From Paenibacillus albidus (lineage in GTDB: Bacteria > Bacillota > Bacilli > Paenibacillales > Paenibacillaceae), in the NCBI RefSeq assembly GCF_014644435.1, contig NZ_BMKR01000005.1:124001-188000 (forward strand): 64,000 nucleotides of DNA, in the 5' to 3' direction. Positions within the stretch are counted from its first letter, which is position 1. Each line of letters starts with the position of its first letter. The notes under the pieces are model-generated. The model worked only from the letters and a program-made list of their open reading frames with translations, did no database searches and was not told the origin of the DNA. The position numbers were made by a program, and so were the translations under genes. This document shows positions 27,606 through 36,110 of this stretch, in pieces.

Positions 27606-28759
27606 TGTACCGTGATGCTTGGGCCGAGATAGATCTAACGCAAATCCGCGAGAATGTAATGAAGATCCGCCAATTTCTACCTGGTTCTGCCAAACTGATG
27701 GCAGTGGTTAAAGCAAATGCTTATGGCCACGGAGATATCGAAACGGCTAAAGAGGCCGTACAGGCAGGGGCAGATTATTTAGGAGTTGCCTTTATTGAAG
27801 AAGCTATCCGATTAAGGAATGCTGGTTTGAAACAACCGATTCTTATTTTGACTCCGATTCGTCCCGAGCTCACATCTCTGGCTCTAGAATATGATCTGAT
27901 GCTAACCGTCACTCGGGCGTCGTGGTTTCAGGAGATGCGAGCATACAAGCCTGTCAATGCCCTGTATAAACTATATGTTCATGTAAAAATGGATACTGGA
28001 CTAGGGCGCATCGGAATACGCACTCTGGAAGAGTGGCAAGAAATTGTTCCCTGGCTGACAGCACCGGATATCGTGGTTGATGGGTTTTATACACATTTCG
28101 CTACGGCAGGTGAGGCAGACAGCAGTTATCTTGAGCTTCAACTTCAACGTTTTCAGGAAATGAAAGAATGGAGCAAGATGTTGCCCATTCCCATCAACCA
28201 TTATCACTGTGCAGGAAGTGTAGCAGCACTTCGATTCCCTGAATTGTCCATGGATATGGTTCGTATCGGAGCTGCCATCTATGGATTTTATCCTGAAATG
28301 CAAGTAACCAACATAAAATTAAAGCCGGCATTCAGTTTGCACAGTAGGTTAATACAAACGAAAAGACTGAAAAAAGGGGAATATGTAGGCTATAACAATG
28401 CTTATCAAACAAAAACGGATCAATGGATAGGAACCGTGCCAATCGGCTATGCCGATGGCTGGTCGCAAAGAATGCAAAATACGGAAGTACTGGTGGAGGG
28501 CTGCCGTGCAGAAATTGTAGGGAAAATTTCCATGGATCAATTGATGGTGAAACTTCCCAAGTATTTTCCTGAGGGGACAAAGGTTACTTTCATGGGTTGC
28601 TCGGGAGAAGAGAAAATACTAATTCCTGAATTGGCCAACCATATCGGCAGCGTATCGCAAGAAATAACGAGTTCCATCACGGACAGAGTGGCCAGAATTT
28701 ACAGAAATAGCGGGGGGAGTCAGCATGAAACCATCCGAAGTAGAACAAACGCATTTTGA
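27605..28759 (+). CDS. vanTr: PLP-dependent alanine/serine racemase, VanT racemase domain (VanTr-like)
   Basis: 384 residues, fold type III racemase. PLP lysine Lys36 in VVKANAYGHG, Arg135 in TGLGRIG and the second base Tyr263 in GYNNAY are present. Alanine racemases have a Tyr in the SYRVPRI motif near the C-terminus; here the matching segment is ITDRVARIY with Asp360. Loss of that Tyr is, as I recall, a feature of serine-racemising VanT enzymes. No membrane segments. AGGAGA lies 9 bases upstream. It overlaps vanXY by 35 bases. Expected role: L-Ser to D-Ser in the cytoplasm; an ordinary alanine racemase is the alternative. Confidence 0.82.
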   Translation: MYRDAWAEIDLTQIRENVMKIRQFLPGSAKLMAVVKANAYGHGDIETAKEAVQAGADYLGVAFIEEAIRLRNAGLKQPILILTPIRPELTSLALEYDLMLTVTRASWFQEMRAYKPVNALYKLYVHVKMDTGLGRIGIRTLEEWQEIVPWLTAPDIVVDGFYTHFATAGEADSSYLELQLQRFQEMKEWSKMLPIPINHYHCAGSVAALRFPELSMDMVRIGAAIYGFYPEMQVTNIKLKPAFSLHSRLIQTKRLKKGEYVGYNNAYQTKTDQWIGTVPIGYADGWSQRMQNTEVLVEGCRAEIVGKISMDQLMVKLPKYFPEGTKVTFMGCSGEEKILIPELANHIGSVSQEITSSITDRVARIYRNSGGSQHETIRSRTNAF

Positions 28760-29540
28760 AATCTGTACAAGTAATGAAGAAGTATTCAAAGGGAATTTAG
28801 TATTAATAAACTACCAAAACCCTATCAGAAGGCCAATACATGCCAATCAATTAGCGTCTTTGGACATCTTGCCTTCAATAAAGCAATTAAGCAAAGGGAT
28901 GCTTTTGGAAAAGTATTGCCTTGATCAATTCCATTCTCTTCTTAAAGCTTGCGGAGGGATGGATCAAATTATTGCAGTCAGCGGATATCGAACGAAAGAA
29001 GATCAATTACAAATCTATAAAGATTCTTTAATTGAACGAGGCTCCGAATATACATCCAAATATGTAGCTTTGCCTGATCACAGTGAACATCAAACGGGAC
29101 TCGCGATCGACGTCGGTAGACTGAAAACAAAAATTGATTTTATTGCGCCTTCCTTCCCAGATACGGGCATTTACAGGTCCTTTCGGCGCAATGCCGCACA
29201 ATATGGATTTATTCTCCGATATAAGCGGGAAAAAGAATCGATTACCCGCATTTCTCATGAGCCGTGGCACTTTAGATATGTAGGGTATCCTCATTCCAGG
29301 ATTATGGAGGAAAACAATCTTTGTCTGGAGGAGTACATCGATTTTGTTGAGCTACATCGGTATTCTGGGGAGCAGCTAATTATAAAAGAAGAGAACATGA
29401 CAACCAAGATTTATTACGTGCCGGCCAATGGGGAGACATCTACCAATATCCCGATCATAAAATGCGATTCTTACAGCGTATCCGGAACAAATCGTGAAGG
29501 ATTCATTGTTACGGTTATCTCCAAAAATCTAGAAATCTAA
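28725..29540 (+). CDS. vanXY: D,D-dipeptidase/D,D-carboxypeptidase, VanXY-like
   Basis: 271 residues, M15-type zinc peptidase. Zinc ligands His122 and Asp129 in SEHQTGLAIDV and His182 in EPWHFRYVG; Glu179 is the general base and SGYRT (Arg89) the substrate motif. There is no signal peptide or membrane segment, unlike VanY, so a cytoplasmic bifunctional VanXY is indicated. It would hydrolyse D-Ala-D-Ala and trim pentapeptide precursors ending in D-Ala. The GGGGGGAG SD lies inside the end of vanTr. Confidence 0.9.
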   Translation: MKPSEVEQTHFEICTSNEEVFKGNLVLINYQNPIRRPIHANQLASLDILPSIKQLSKGMLLEKYCLDQFHSLLKACGGMDQIIAVSGYRTKEDQLQIYKDSLIERGSEYTSKYVALPDHSEHQTGLAIDVGRLKTKIDFIAPSFPDTGIYRSFRRNAAQYGFILRYKREKESITRISHEPWHFRYVGYPHSRIMEENNLCLEEYIDFVELHRYSGEQLIIKEENMTTKIYYVPANGETSTNIPIIKCDSYSVSGTNREGFIVTVISKNLEI

Positions 29541-29561
29541 TATCTTCAGGAGGCTTATACA

Positions 29562-30611
29562 ATGGACAAGAAGACAATTGCGGTATTGTTTGGCGGTTGT
29601 TCCAGTGAGTATGACGTATCTTTAAGCTCAGCAGCTTCAGTAATCGAAAACTTGAATACCGATAAGTATGATCTTGTATTAATTGGAATTACACGGGAGG
29701 GCACTTGGCTTAGATATAGGGGAAATATCGAGGATATTCGTAATGACTGCTGGCATACTCATTTAGACTGTACGCCATCCTTTTTCTCGCCAAGCAGAGA
29801 GGTAAAGGGACTCATTGAGCTTGTTCATACAGAATATCATGTAACGCCGATTGATGTCGTATTTCCGGTGCTCCACGGCAAATACGGAGAGGATGGAACC
29901 TTGCAAGGTTTATTGGAACTTTCGGGCATACCGTTTGTTGGATGTGATATGTTGTCCTCCGCGTTATGCATGGACAAAGAGCTGGCTCATAAGCTTGTGA
30001 AGGCCGAAGGCATTGATACTGCGCGTTCCCTTACGGTAGATAAGAGAGAAAGAATGGAAGAGGTCCTGTCAGCAGCACAATCGCTGGGGTTCCCACTCTT
30101 CGTTAAGCCGGCTAGGTCAGGTTCTTCACTCGGTATTACGAAGGTTCACAACATGAAGGAGTTGGCCTCAGGTATAGAACACGCCTTTACACACGACAAC
30201 AAAGTTGTCATTGAACAAAATATCGACGGTTTCGAAGTGGGATGTGCCGTCCTGGGCAATTCTGATCCCATGATCGGTGTTGTTGACGAGATTGAACTCA
30301 ACGGACATTTTTTTGATTATTCTGAAAAGTATTCCTTGAATAGTTCGAAGATTCACTTGCCAGCCCGCATTGACGAGGTTACGGCAAGTAAGGTTAAAGA
30401 AACAGCACTGTCTATTTATAAAATACTTGGTTGCAGAGGATTTGCGCGGGTAGATATGTTCATGGCCACTGATGGAAGGATTGTTTTCAACGAGGTCAAT
30501 ACGATACCGGGTTTCACATCGAGCTCCCGTTATCCCAACATGCTTCAAGCTAGCGGCATGACTTATGCGAACATACTTGACAAGCTGTTAGAGCTCGCCG
30601 CTGACGGATAG
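29562..30611 (+). CDS. D-Ala-D-Ser ligase, VanG/VanC-like
   Basis: 349-residue ATP-grasp ligase. FGGCSSEYDVS at the N-terminus, VKPARSGSSLG (182-191), and metal ligands Asp298, Glu311 and Asn313 (FNEVNTIPGFT). The omega-loop reads EKYSL from residue 255, the EKY motif of VanC/E/G-type and Ddl enzymes, not the EVE-type loop of D-Ala-D-Lac ligases. Gene neighbours (racemase and VanXY) favour D-Ala-D-Ser. AGGAGG precedes the ATG, 21 bases after vanXY; its stop overlaps the next frame. Confidence 0.88.
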   Translation: MDKKTIAVLFGGCSSEYDVSLSSAASVIENLNTDKYDLVLIGITREGTWLRYRGNIEDIRNDCWHTHLDCTPSFFSPSREVKGLIELVHTEYHVTPIDVVFPVLHGKYGEDGTLQGLLELSGIPFVGCDMLSSALCMDKELAHKLVKAEGIDTARSLTVDKRERMEEVLSAAQSLGFPLFVKPARSGSSLGITKVHNMKELASGIEHAFTHDNKVVIEQNIDGFEVGCAVLGNSDPMIGVVDEIELNGHFFDYSEKYSLNSSKIHLPARIDEVTASKVKETALSIYKILGCRGFARVDMFMATDGRIVFNEVNTIPGFTSSSRYPNMLQASGMTYANILDKLLELAADG

Positions 30612-31657
30612 TGGATATGATGACATCCAGAAACAACTACGGTGCAATCGATCATTTCAGAATCATTGCGGCAATTCTAGTTATTGCTATCCATACACGT
30701 CCATTAGCAACTTACACCGTATATGGTGATTTTCTTCTCACCGGCATACTCGCACGGCTTGCAGTACCGTTCTTTTTTATGGCTTCGGGCTTCTTCCTTT
30801 TTCGAAAGTCGTCTGAACCAAGCGGACCGAGTTGGAAAATGGTGCATCGTTATGCGTACCGAATAGGATTGCTTTACCTTCTGTCGATTTTGATTTATCT
30901 TCCAGTCAACCTGTACGCGGGGTATTTTAAAGAGTTCGGTTGGCTCGGTCTTGTGAAAGATGTTCTGTTCGACGGCACCTTATATCATTTGTGGTATTTC
31001 CCCGCATTGTTCCTAGGTATTTATTTGACGGTTTATTTATATAAGAAGGTTCCGTTTCCGCTTCTGTTCGCCATCACCGGCTTGCTGTATATGATCGGCC
31101 TGCTCGGTGACAGCTATTTCGGAATAACCATAATGAGCCCTCGTCTACATGCCATCTATTCGCAGTTGTTCACGATATTTGATTATACGAGAAATGGTCT
31201 ATTTTTCTCACCGATATTCCTTGCATTAGGCGCAAGTCTTGGGATTCGGCCAGGATCTTTTCACTCGGTGCGGGTAAGCGCGGTTTGCTTTGCGGTCTTC
31301 CTGGGCTTGATGCTTGCGGAGGGGGTGCTGCTTGAACGCCATGGATGGCCAAGGCATGACAGCATGTATGTCTTTTTGGTTCCTGCCGCCTATTACCTGT
31401 TCCAATGGCTCATATCGCTACTTGGAAAGAGCAATAGAAATTTGCGTCAGATCAGCACCTGGATGTATATTGTCCATCCGCTAATTATCGTGCTCGTGCG
31501 CGGTGTCAGCAAGGTAACCGACTTAAGCTGGCTGCTTCTATCGAACAGCGTCTCGCATTTAGTTTCCGTTACATTGTTGTCAGCCCTAGTTGCGATTGTT
31601 ATCACAAAAATTGGAGCCAAGCAGCAGGCACTTCCACCTTCGGCCGGGCAATGTTAG
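30611..31657 (+). CDS. vanTm: Acyltransferase-3 membrane protein, VanT membrane domain (VanTm-like)
   Basis: 348 residues with about ten membrane segments and the acyltransferase-3 N-terminal pattern (DHFRIIAAILVIAIHTRP, then PFFFMASGFFLF). In VanC/E/G VanT proteins such a domain is fused to the racemase and is thought to serve serine uptake; in the enterococcal VanL type the two parts are separate genes. Here the membrane half is separate and lies after the ligase. The listed start shares one base with the ligase stop; MMTSRNN a few codons on is an alternative start. Confidence 0.8.
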   Translation: MDMMTSRNNYGAIDHFRIIAAILVIAIHTRPLATYTVYGDFLLTGILARLAVPFFFMASGFFLFRKSSEPSGPSWKMVHRYAYRIGLLYLLSILIYLPVNLYAGYFKEFGWLGLVKDVLFDGTLYHLWYFPALFLGIYLTVYLYKKVPFPLLFAITGLLYMIGLLGDSYFGITIMSPRLHAIYSQLFTIFDYTRNGLFFSPIFLALGASLGIRPGSFHSVRVSAVCFAVFLGLMLAEGVLLERHGWPRHDSMYVFLVPAAYYLFQWLISLLGKSNRNLRQISTWMYIVHPLIIVLVRGVSKVTDLSWLLLSNSVSHLVSVTLLSALVAIVITKIGAKQQALPPSAGQC

Positions 31658-31668
31658 AGGACATTTAC

Positions 31669-31755
31669 ATGGGCGGGGAAGATCTGTTTCTGTCGCAGGA
31701 GCTACAGTATTTGAAAGGATATGATTTGAAGGTTGAAAGGAAACAAACGAACTGA
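31669..31755 (+). CDS. Possible 28-residue ORF between VanTm and the PBP (doubtful)
   Basis: Frame from ATG 31669 to TGA 31755, with AGAGGA upstream, overlapping the listed PBP start in another frame. Charged, no motif. It could couple translation of the PBP or be chance. Confidence 0.2.
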   Translation: MGGEDLFLSQELQYLKGYDLKVERKQTN

Positions 31756-33742
31756 AATAAAAAACAAGGACACCATGAACTTGAGAGTAAATGTATTTTA
31801 TTTTGGCACATTCCTCTTATTTTGTACCATCATTATACGTCTGGCCATTCTTCAATTCGTAGAGGAACCTGGCCTTAAAGATTTGGAAACTATCGGGCAG
31901 GTCAAAAATTACCCGCTTGAGCCGGTCAGGGGCAGCATTATCGATGCTTCGGGAACAGCGCTTGCTTATTCCACCTCAACGCAAGCATTGTATATTACAC
32001 TCCTCAAGGACTACAGTTCATCTGATATAGGAAAGAAGAATCGGATGGAGGTTGAAAAGCTAGCAACGGAAATCGTCAAAGTATTAAATCATTATGGTGA
32101 ACCTACAGCAGACAAACTGACGATCGAAGACGTGATGAAATCGATGGATCTTGATTATAAAATGCAGCCTGGTTATGCACCACGTCGAATAAAAGCAAAT
32201 CTTACAGCTAGAGAAGTTGCTTATTTTATGGAGCATAAAAGTGAATACCCTGGCATTGAAGTCGTAGAAGAAAGCCAACGGCAATACAACCCTGATAAAG
32301 TTGCAGTCCAGACGATCGGCTATTTGAAGGAGTTTCGAGGAACGAAGGAAATCAAGAAATATAAAGAGTTGGATGCAAAGAACAAGACTCTGAAGGACCC
32401 GGGGCTTATGTATACGGAGCGGGAGAAGGTTGGGGTAGACGGATTGGAGATGATGTTTCAGGAAATACTGCGTGGAAAGAACGGCTACAGGAGGATTCCG
32501 GTTAATCCGCGAAACATGGTTGACGGCGTACCGACGATGATATCCCCCGAGAAAGGCTACAATGTTCATACGACGATCCATAAGGATATTCAGGTAGCTG
32601 CGCAACAGGCAATTGTCGATCAATTACAATGGCTTCGTACCCATCCCGTTTCGGAGAAATTACATCCCAACGCCCAGACGGGCTATGCAGTAGCCCTTGA
32701 AGTGGATACAGGCAACGTCGTAGCTATGGCCAGCATACCTGACTATGATCCTAATGTATGGGAACATGGTTCCGATGATTGGAGCACCGTATTGAATCAC
32801 TATAGGAACGGAACCATATCGCCTTACTCCTCCGGTCGATCCGGTAACCAATTAGAATCACTGGTATTGCTGGGATCTACGATCAAGCCGTTAACCGTAT
32901 TAATTGGGCTCAATGAGAAATTGTTTGGTCTTAACGATTATTACAACGACCAGGGGGCTGCTTTTTTTGGAAAGGATAATTCAAAAGTTCGGAACGCCCG
33001 GGGGAGAGCGTTTGGAGCGTTAAATGCCAGAAAAGCAATTGAGCATTCCTCTAACGCTTTTATGGTCGATTGGATCGGGGAAAAGCTCTATGACAAGTAT
33101 GGATCCCAATCCATTGAAATTTGGGACAAATATATGAAGGATTTCGGTTTAGGCGTTTCGACTCAATCCGGGTTGCCCTATGAGCACGTTGGAACCGTCG
33201 AATATAATAATATTGAACAGGCAGGAAGTTATTTGGCAGCTATGGCGTATGCATCATTCGGTCAGTCGGGGAAATATACAACCCTTCAATTGGCGCAATA
33301 TGCAAGTACCCTAGCGAATCGAGGTGAGCGCATCAAGCCGCAGCTTGTCAGCAAGATCGAAGATCAAAATGGCCAAGTCATTAAGGAATACAAGCGCGAG
33401 GTATTAAATACAGTAGTATTTTCAGAGCAATATTGGGAGGAAGTGATAGCCGGTATGAACACGCAGGGACTTCGAGCGTTTGACGATTTCAAATTTGATT
33501 TTGCACGAAAAACAGGTACATCGGAGCAAGATATCTACGTGGACGGTCAAAGAAAAAGGCTAGAGAATAGTGTTTTCATTGCTTTCGCCCCCCGTGAAAA
33601 ACCGAAACTAGCCGTCGCTGTCGTCATACCTGAAGGCGGTTATGGTTCAAGCGCTGCGCCAGTGGCCCGAAAGATCTTCGACGCCTATGATGAAGTTTAC
33701 GGTCTGGATGGTTCACCCAAACTCCTAGAAAGCGATCGTTGA
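31733..33742 (+). CDS. Class B penicillin-binding protein (transpeptidase)
   Basis: 669 residues from TTG 31733 (GAAGG upstream); ATG 31775 after AAGGA is a good alternative. One N-terminal membrane anchor (FYFGTFLLFCTIIIRLAIL), a dimerisation region (EPVRGSIIDASG) and the transpeptidase domain. The active-site motifs are Ser382-T-I-K385, Ser440 in the SSN triad (439-441) and KTGT at 593-596. It cross-links peptidoglycan outside the membrane. Its place between vanTm and vanR suggests a transpeptidase suited to D-Ser-ended precursors; this is inference. Confidence 0.9.
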   Translation: MKGNKRTEIKNKDTMNLRVNVFYFGTFLLFCTIIIRLAILQFVEEPGLKDLETIGQVKNYPLEPVRGSIIDASGTALAYSTSTQALYITLLKDYSSSDIGKKNRMEVEKLATEIVKVLNHYGEPTADKLTIEDVMKSMDLDYKMQPGYAPRRIKANLTAREVAYFMEHKSEYPGIEVVEESQRQYNPDKVAVQTIGYLKEFRGTKEIKKYKELDAKNKTLKDPGLMYTEREKVGVDGLEMMFQEILRGKNGYRRIPVNPRNMVDGVPTMISPEKGYNVHTTIHKDIQVAAQQAIVDQLQWLRTHPVSEKLHPNAQTGYAVALEVDTGNVVAMASIPDYDPNVWEHGSDDWSTVLNHYRNGTISPYSSGRSGNQLESLVLLGSTIKPLTVLIGLNEKLFGLNDYYNDQGAAFFGKDNSKVRNARGRAFGALNARKAIEHSSNAFMVDWIGEKLYDKYGSQSIEIWDKYMKDFGLGVSTQSGLPYEHVGTVEYNNIEQAGSYLAAMAYASFGQSGKYTTLQLAQYASTLANRGERIKPQLVSKIEDQNGQVIKEYKREVLNTVVFSEQYWEEVIAGMNTQGLRAFDDFKFDFARKTGTSEQDIYVDGQRKRLENSVFIAFAPREKPKLAVAVVIPEGGYGSSAAPVARKIFDAYDEVYGLDGSPKLLESDR

Positions 33743-33931
33743 TAAAAACATGAGGCAGGAGCGCCAATTTTGATATGATTCCCTTTAGATAAACAATGTG
33801 AGAATAGCTCATTTTCGTTTACTTGAGGGGATTTTTTCATTCTGAATATCTTTCTTCCATAAGGTCATACTGAAGCGGAGTGAATTCACGAGATAGATAG
33901 GATCATTCGTGCATCGGCGAATCCCTTGGCA

Positions 33932-33937
33932 TATAAT
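33932..33937 (+). promoter_or_regulatory. Candidate -10 of a vanRS promoter
   Basis: A perfect TATAAT about 70 bases before the vanR start; no good -35 is seen at the right distance, as would be expected of an activator-dependent promoter. Confidence 0.35.
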
Positions 33938-33960
33938 AAACAAGAAAGGGGTAATCAAAA

Positions 33961-33999
33961 GTGAATATCCGTTTTCAAATACAAGATGGAAGAATGTGA
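33961..33999 (+). CDS. Possible 12-residue leader peptide before vanR
   Basis: GTG 33961 follows AAAGGGG by 9 bases and runs 12 codons to TGA 33999. The vanR start 8 bases later has no good SD of its own, so translation may be handed on from this leader. Confidence 0.3.
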   Translation: MNIRFQIQDGRM

Positions 34000-34007
34000 A
34001 ATAACAA

Positions 34008-34706
34008 GTGGATGTAAACATTTTAATCGTAGAAGATGAAAAAGACATCGCAGATTTATTGGAAGTATATTTGAAAAATGACGGTTATGTTGTTTATAAA
34101 TTTCATAGTGGAACAGAAGCATTGAAGAAAATTGAACAGATGGAATTCGATTTGGCCATTCTTGATGTTATGCTGCCTGATATTGACGGATTCAAGCTAT
34201 GCAGCAAAATTCGCGAACAATTTTTTTATCCGGTCATTATGCTAACAGCTAAGGTAGAAGATATGGATAAAATAACAGGACTTACAATCGGTGCAGACGA
34301 TTATATTACAAAACCGTTTAACCCCATGGAAGTGATGGCGAGAGTAAAAACTCAATTACGCAGGTATAAAAGATATAACGAGAAAAGCCATGCTTCAGTA
34401 AAAGAACACGTAGAGTATGATATTCGAGGGCTTGTGATCAATAAAGAAACCCATACTTGTACCCTATACGGTGAAGAATTGTCATTAACACCAATAGAGT
34501 TCTCGATTTTGTGGCATTTATGCGAGTACCAAGGAAAAGTTGTATCGTCTGAACAACTTTTCGAAGAAGTTTGGGGCGAAAAATTTTTAGACAACAATAA
34601 CACGGTGATGGCACATATTGCGAGACTTCGTGAGAAGCTAAAGGAGCCTGTACGAAAGCCGGGATTCATCAAAACTGTATGGGGAGTCGGGTACAAAATT
34701 GAATGA
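34008..34706 (+). CDS. vanR: VanR-type response regulator (OmpR class)
   Basis: 232 residues from a GTG. Receiver domain with acidic pocket VEDE (8-11) and Asp53 (AILDVMLPD), then a winged-helix output domain (LSLTPIEFSILWHL, GVGYKIE). The overall pattern, including TIGADDYITKPFNPMEVMAR, is VanR-like. It overlaps vanS by 8 bases. It lies after the enzyme genes, as in VanC/E/L-type clusters and unlike VanA, VanB and VanG. Likely target: the 11-bp repeats at 27275. Confidence 0.92.
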   Translation: MDVNILIVEDEKDIADLLEVYLKNDGYVVYKFHSGTEALKKIEQMEFDLAILDVMLPDIDGFKLCSKIREQFFYPVIMLTAKVEDMDKITGLTIGADDYITKPFNPMEVMARVKTQLRRYKRYNEKSHASVKEHVEYDIRGLVINKETHTCTLYGEELSLTPIEFSILWHLCEYQGKVVSSEQLFEEVWGEKFLDNNNTVMAHIARLREKLKEPVRKPGFIKTVWGVGYKIE

Positions 34707-35787
34707 AAAACAGATGAAAAAACGCATAACCAAGCGAATGCTTCTGCGGTTTCTTATATCGTTATTAATCAGTTTCACATTAATTTTTGCTGCCGCGCTT
34801 ACCATGCTTTGGCTTAATTCCTTCCCACCTTTGGAAGGATACAAGGGATTGTCCAATACAATAAAATGGATAAATAACCGCATTGATTTATTGGGTCTCA
34901 TTGCATTAGCTGCAAGTCCCATTATCATCGTGTTCATTCAATGGAAGCAACTTATCTCTTATTTATCTTCGCTTGCCGCTAGGTTAGAATCGATTGACAA
35001 TCCGGATACAGAAAAAATCGTCTTACCCTCTGTTTTAAAAGAGGCAGAAGATCAACTCAATCAAATAAAAGCAAGCATAAAAGAAAAAGATATCATTGCG
35101 CGGCAAGCTGAACAACGAAAAAATGATTTAGTGGTGTATCTAGCGCATGATTTAAAGACGCCTATTTCCTCCATCATTGGCTACTTAACTCTGTTACGCG
35201 ATGAAAAACAAATCTCTCATGAAATGCATGATCGCTATATCCAGGTAACATTGAAAAATGCTGAACGATTAGATGAATTAATTAACGAATTTTTTGAGAT
35301 TACGCGATTCAATTTGGCGCATGTTTCGCTAAATTATAGCACCGTTAACTTAAACCGAATGCTCGAACAAATGCTTTTTGAGTTACATCCCCTGCTTTCA
35401 GGCAAAAATCTCACGTATCGTTTAGATTTACCAAGCGAAATTGAATTGACGTGTGATGTAGATAAAATGCAACGCGTATTTGATAACTTATTACGCAATG
35501 CTGTTTACTATAGCTTTGATCATAGTGAAATTCAAATTCATGCTAATTTATCGGATTCCACGGTGAAGCTTTATTTTATGAATAGCGGGTATACCATTCC
35601 GCCTGAAAAAATTGGGCGCATTTTCGAACAATTTTATCGATTAGATTCCTCACGATCAACACAGTATGGAGGTGCCGGACTCGGCCTAGCGATTGCAAAA
35701 CAAGTTGTTGAATTGCATCATGGCCGCATTTCGGCATCAAGCTCTGACAATCAAATATGCTTTTCCATAGAGCTGCCCCGTTCGTAA
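34699..35787 (+). CDS. vanS: VanS-type sensor histidine kinase
   Basis: 362 residues. Two membrane segments (about 15-38 and 63-82) enclose only about 25 extracytoplasmic residues, so it has little room for an external ligand domain. Phospho-acceptor His150 in YLAHDLKTPIS, N box DNLLRNAVYYS, and G boxes ending GGAGLGLAIAKQVV. Partner of vanR. The coding sequence is visibly A/T-rich compared with the Mrp and Sbn regions. Its stop lies at the edge of an ISL3 remnant. Confidence 0.92.
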   Translation: MNEKQMKKRITKRMLLRFLISLLISFTLIFAAALTMLWLNSFPPLEGYKGLSNTIKWINNRIDLLGLIALAASPIIIVFIQWKQLISYLSSLAARLESIDNPDTEKIVLPSVLKEAEDQLNQIKASIKEKDIIARQAEQRKNDLVVYLAHDLKTPISSIIGYLTLLRDEKQISHEMHDRYIQVTLKNAERLDELINEFFEITRFNLAHVSLNYSTVNLNRMLEQMLFELHPLLSGKNLTYRLDLPSEIELTCDVDKMQRVFDNLLRNAVYYSFDHSEIQIHANLSDSTVKLYFMNSGYTIPPEKIGRIFEQFYRLDSSRSTQYGGAGLGLAIAKQVVELHHGRISASSSDNQICFSIELPRS

Positions 35788-36110
35788 GAAAGTCGGGGTG
35801 CTGGCGAGCATAGGCACGCAGGTCTTCCAGCCTGCGTCCAGTCAGCAAATCCAACATGGTTTCGCCCCCAAGATTGTGAATGCCCGTATTGTACGTGTGT
35901 CCTTTTTTAATGGCAAAGTCGTCGATGCCCAGAACCGCCCGGTCGGGTTAATGAAATATTTCGTGTCTTGATCAAGAAACTCACGCGGAACCACCTGCAG
36001 AACGACAAGCTTTTCTACCTTGTCAGTAATTGCCCACTCGGTAGGCTACCCCAATATCTTCTCTTTCTCGAAAGCATTCAAGAAACGTCTCGGTGTCGCA
36101 CCTTATTGTG
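35785..36110 (-). pseudogene. ISL3-family transposase remnant
   Basis: Minus-strand frame reads LGIDDFAIKKGHTYNTGIHN then ETMLDLLTGRRLEDLRAYAR, the DDE-type core of ISL3 transposases. Further upstream the frame is broken, with a decayed TETFLECFRE-like piece near 36080. It starts right at the vanS stop. Confidence 0.8.

Noticed and set aside
27605..35787. A VanA/VanB-type (D-Ala-D-Lac) cluster
   Set aside because: No vanH-like dehydrogenase is present, the ligase has an EKY omega-loop, and a racemase and VanXY are present instead.
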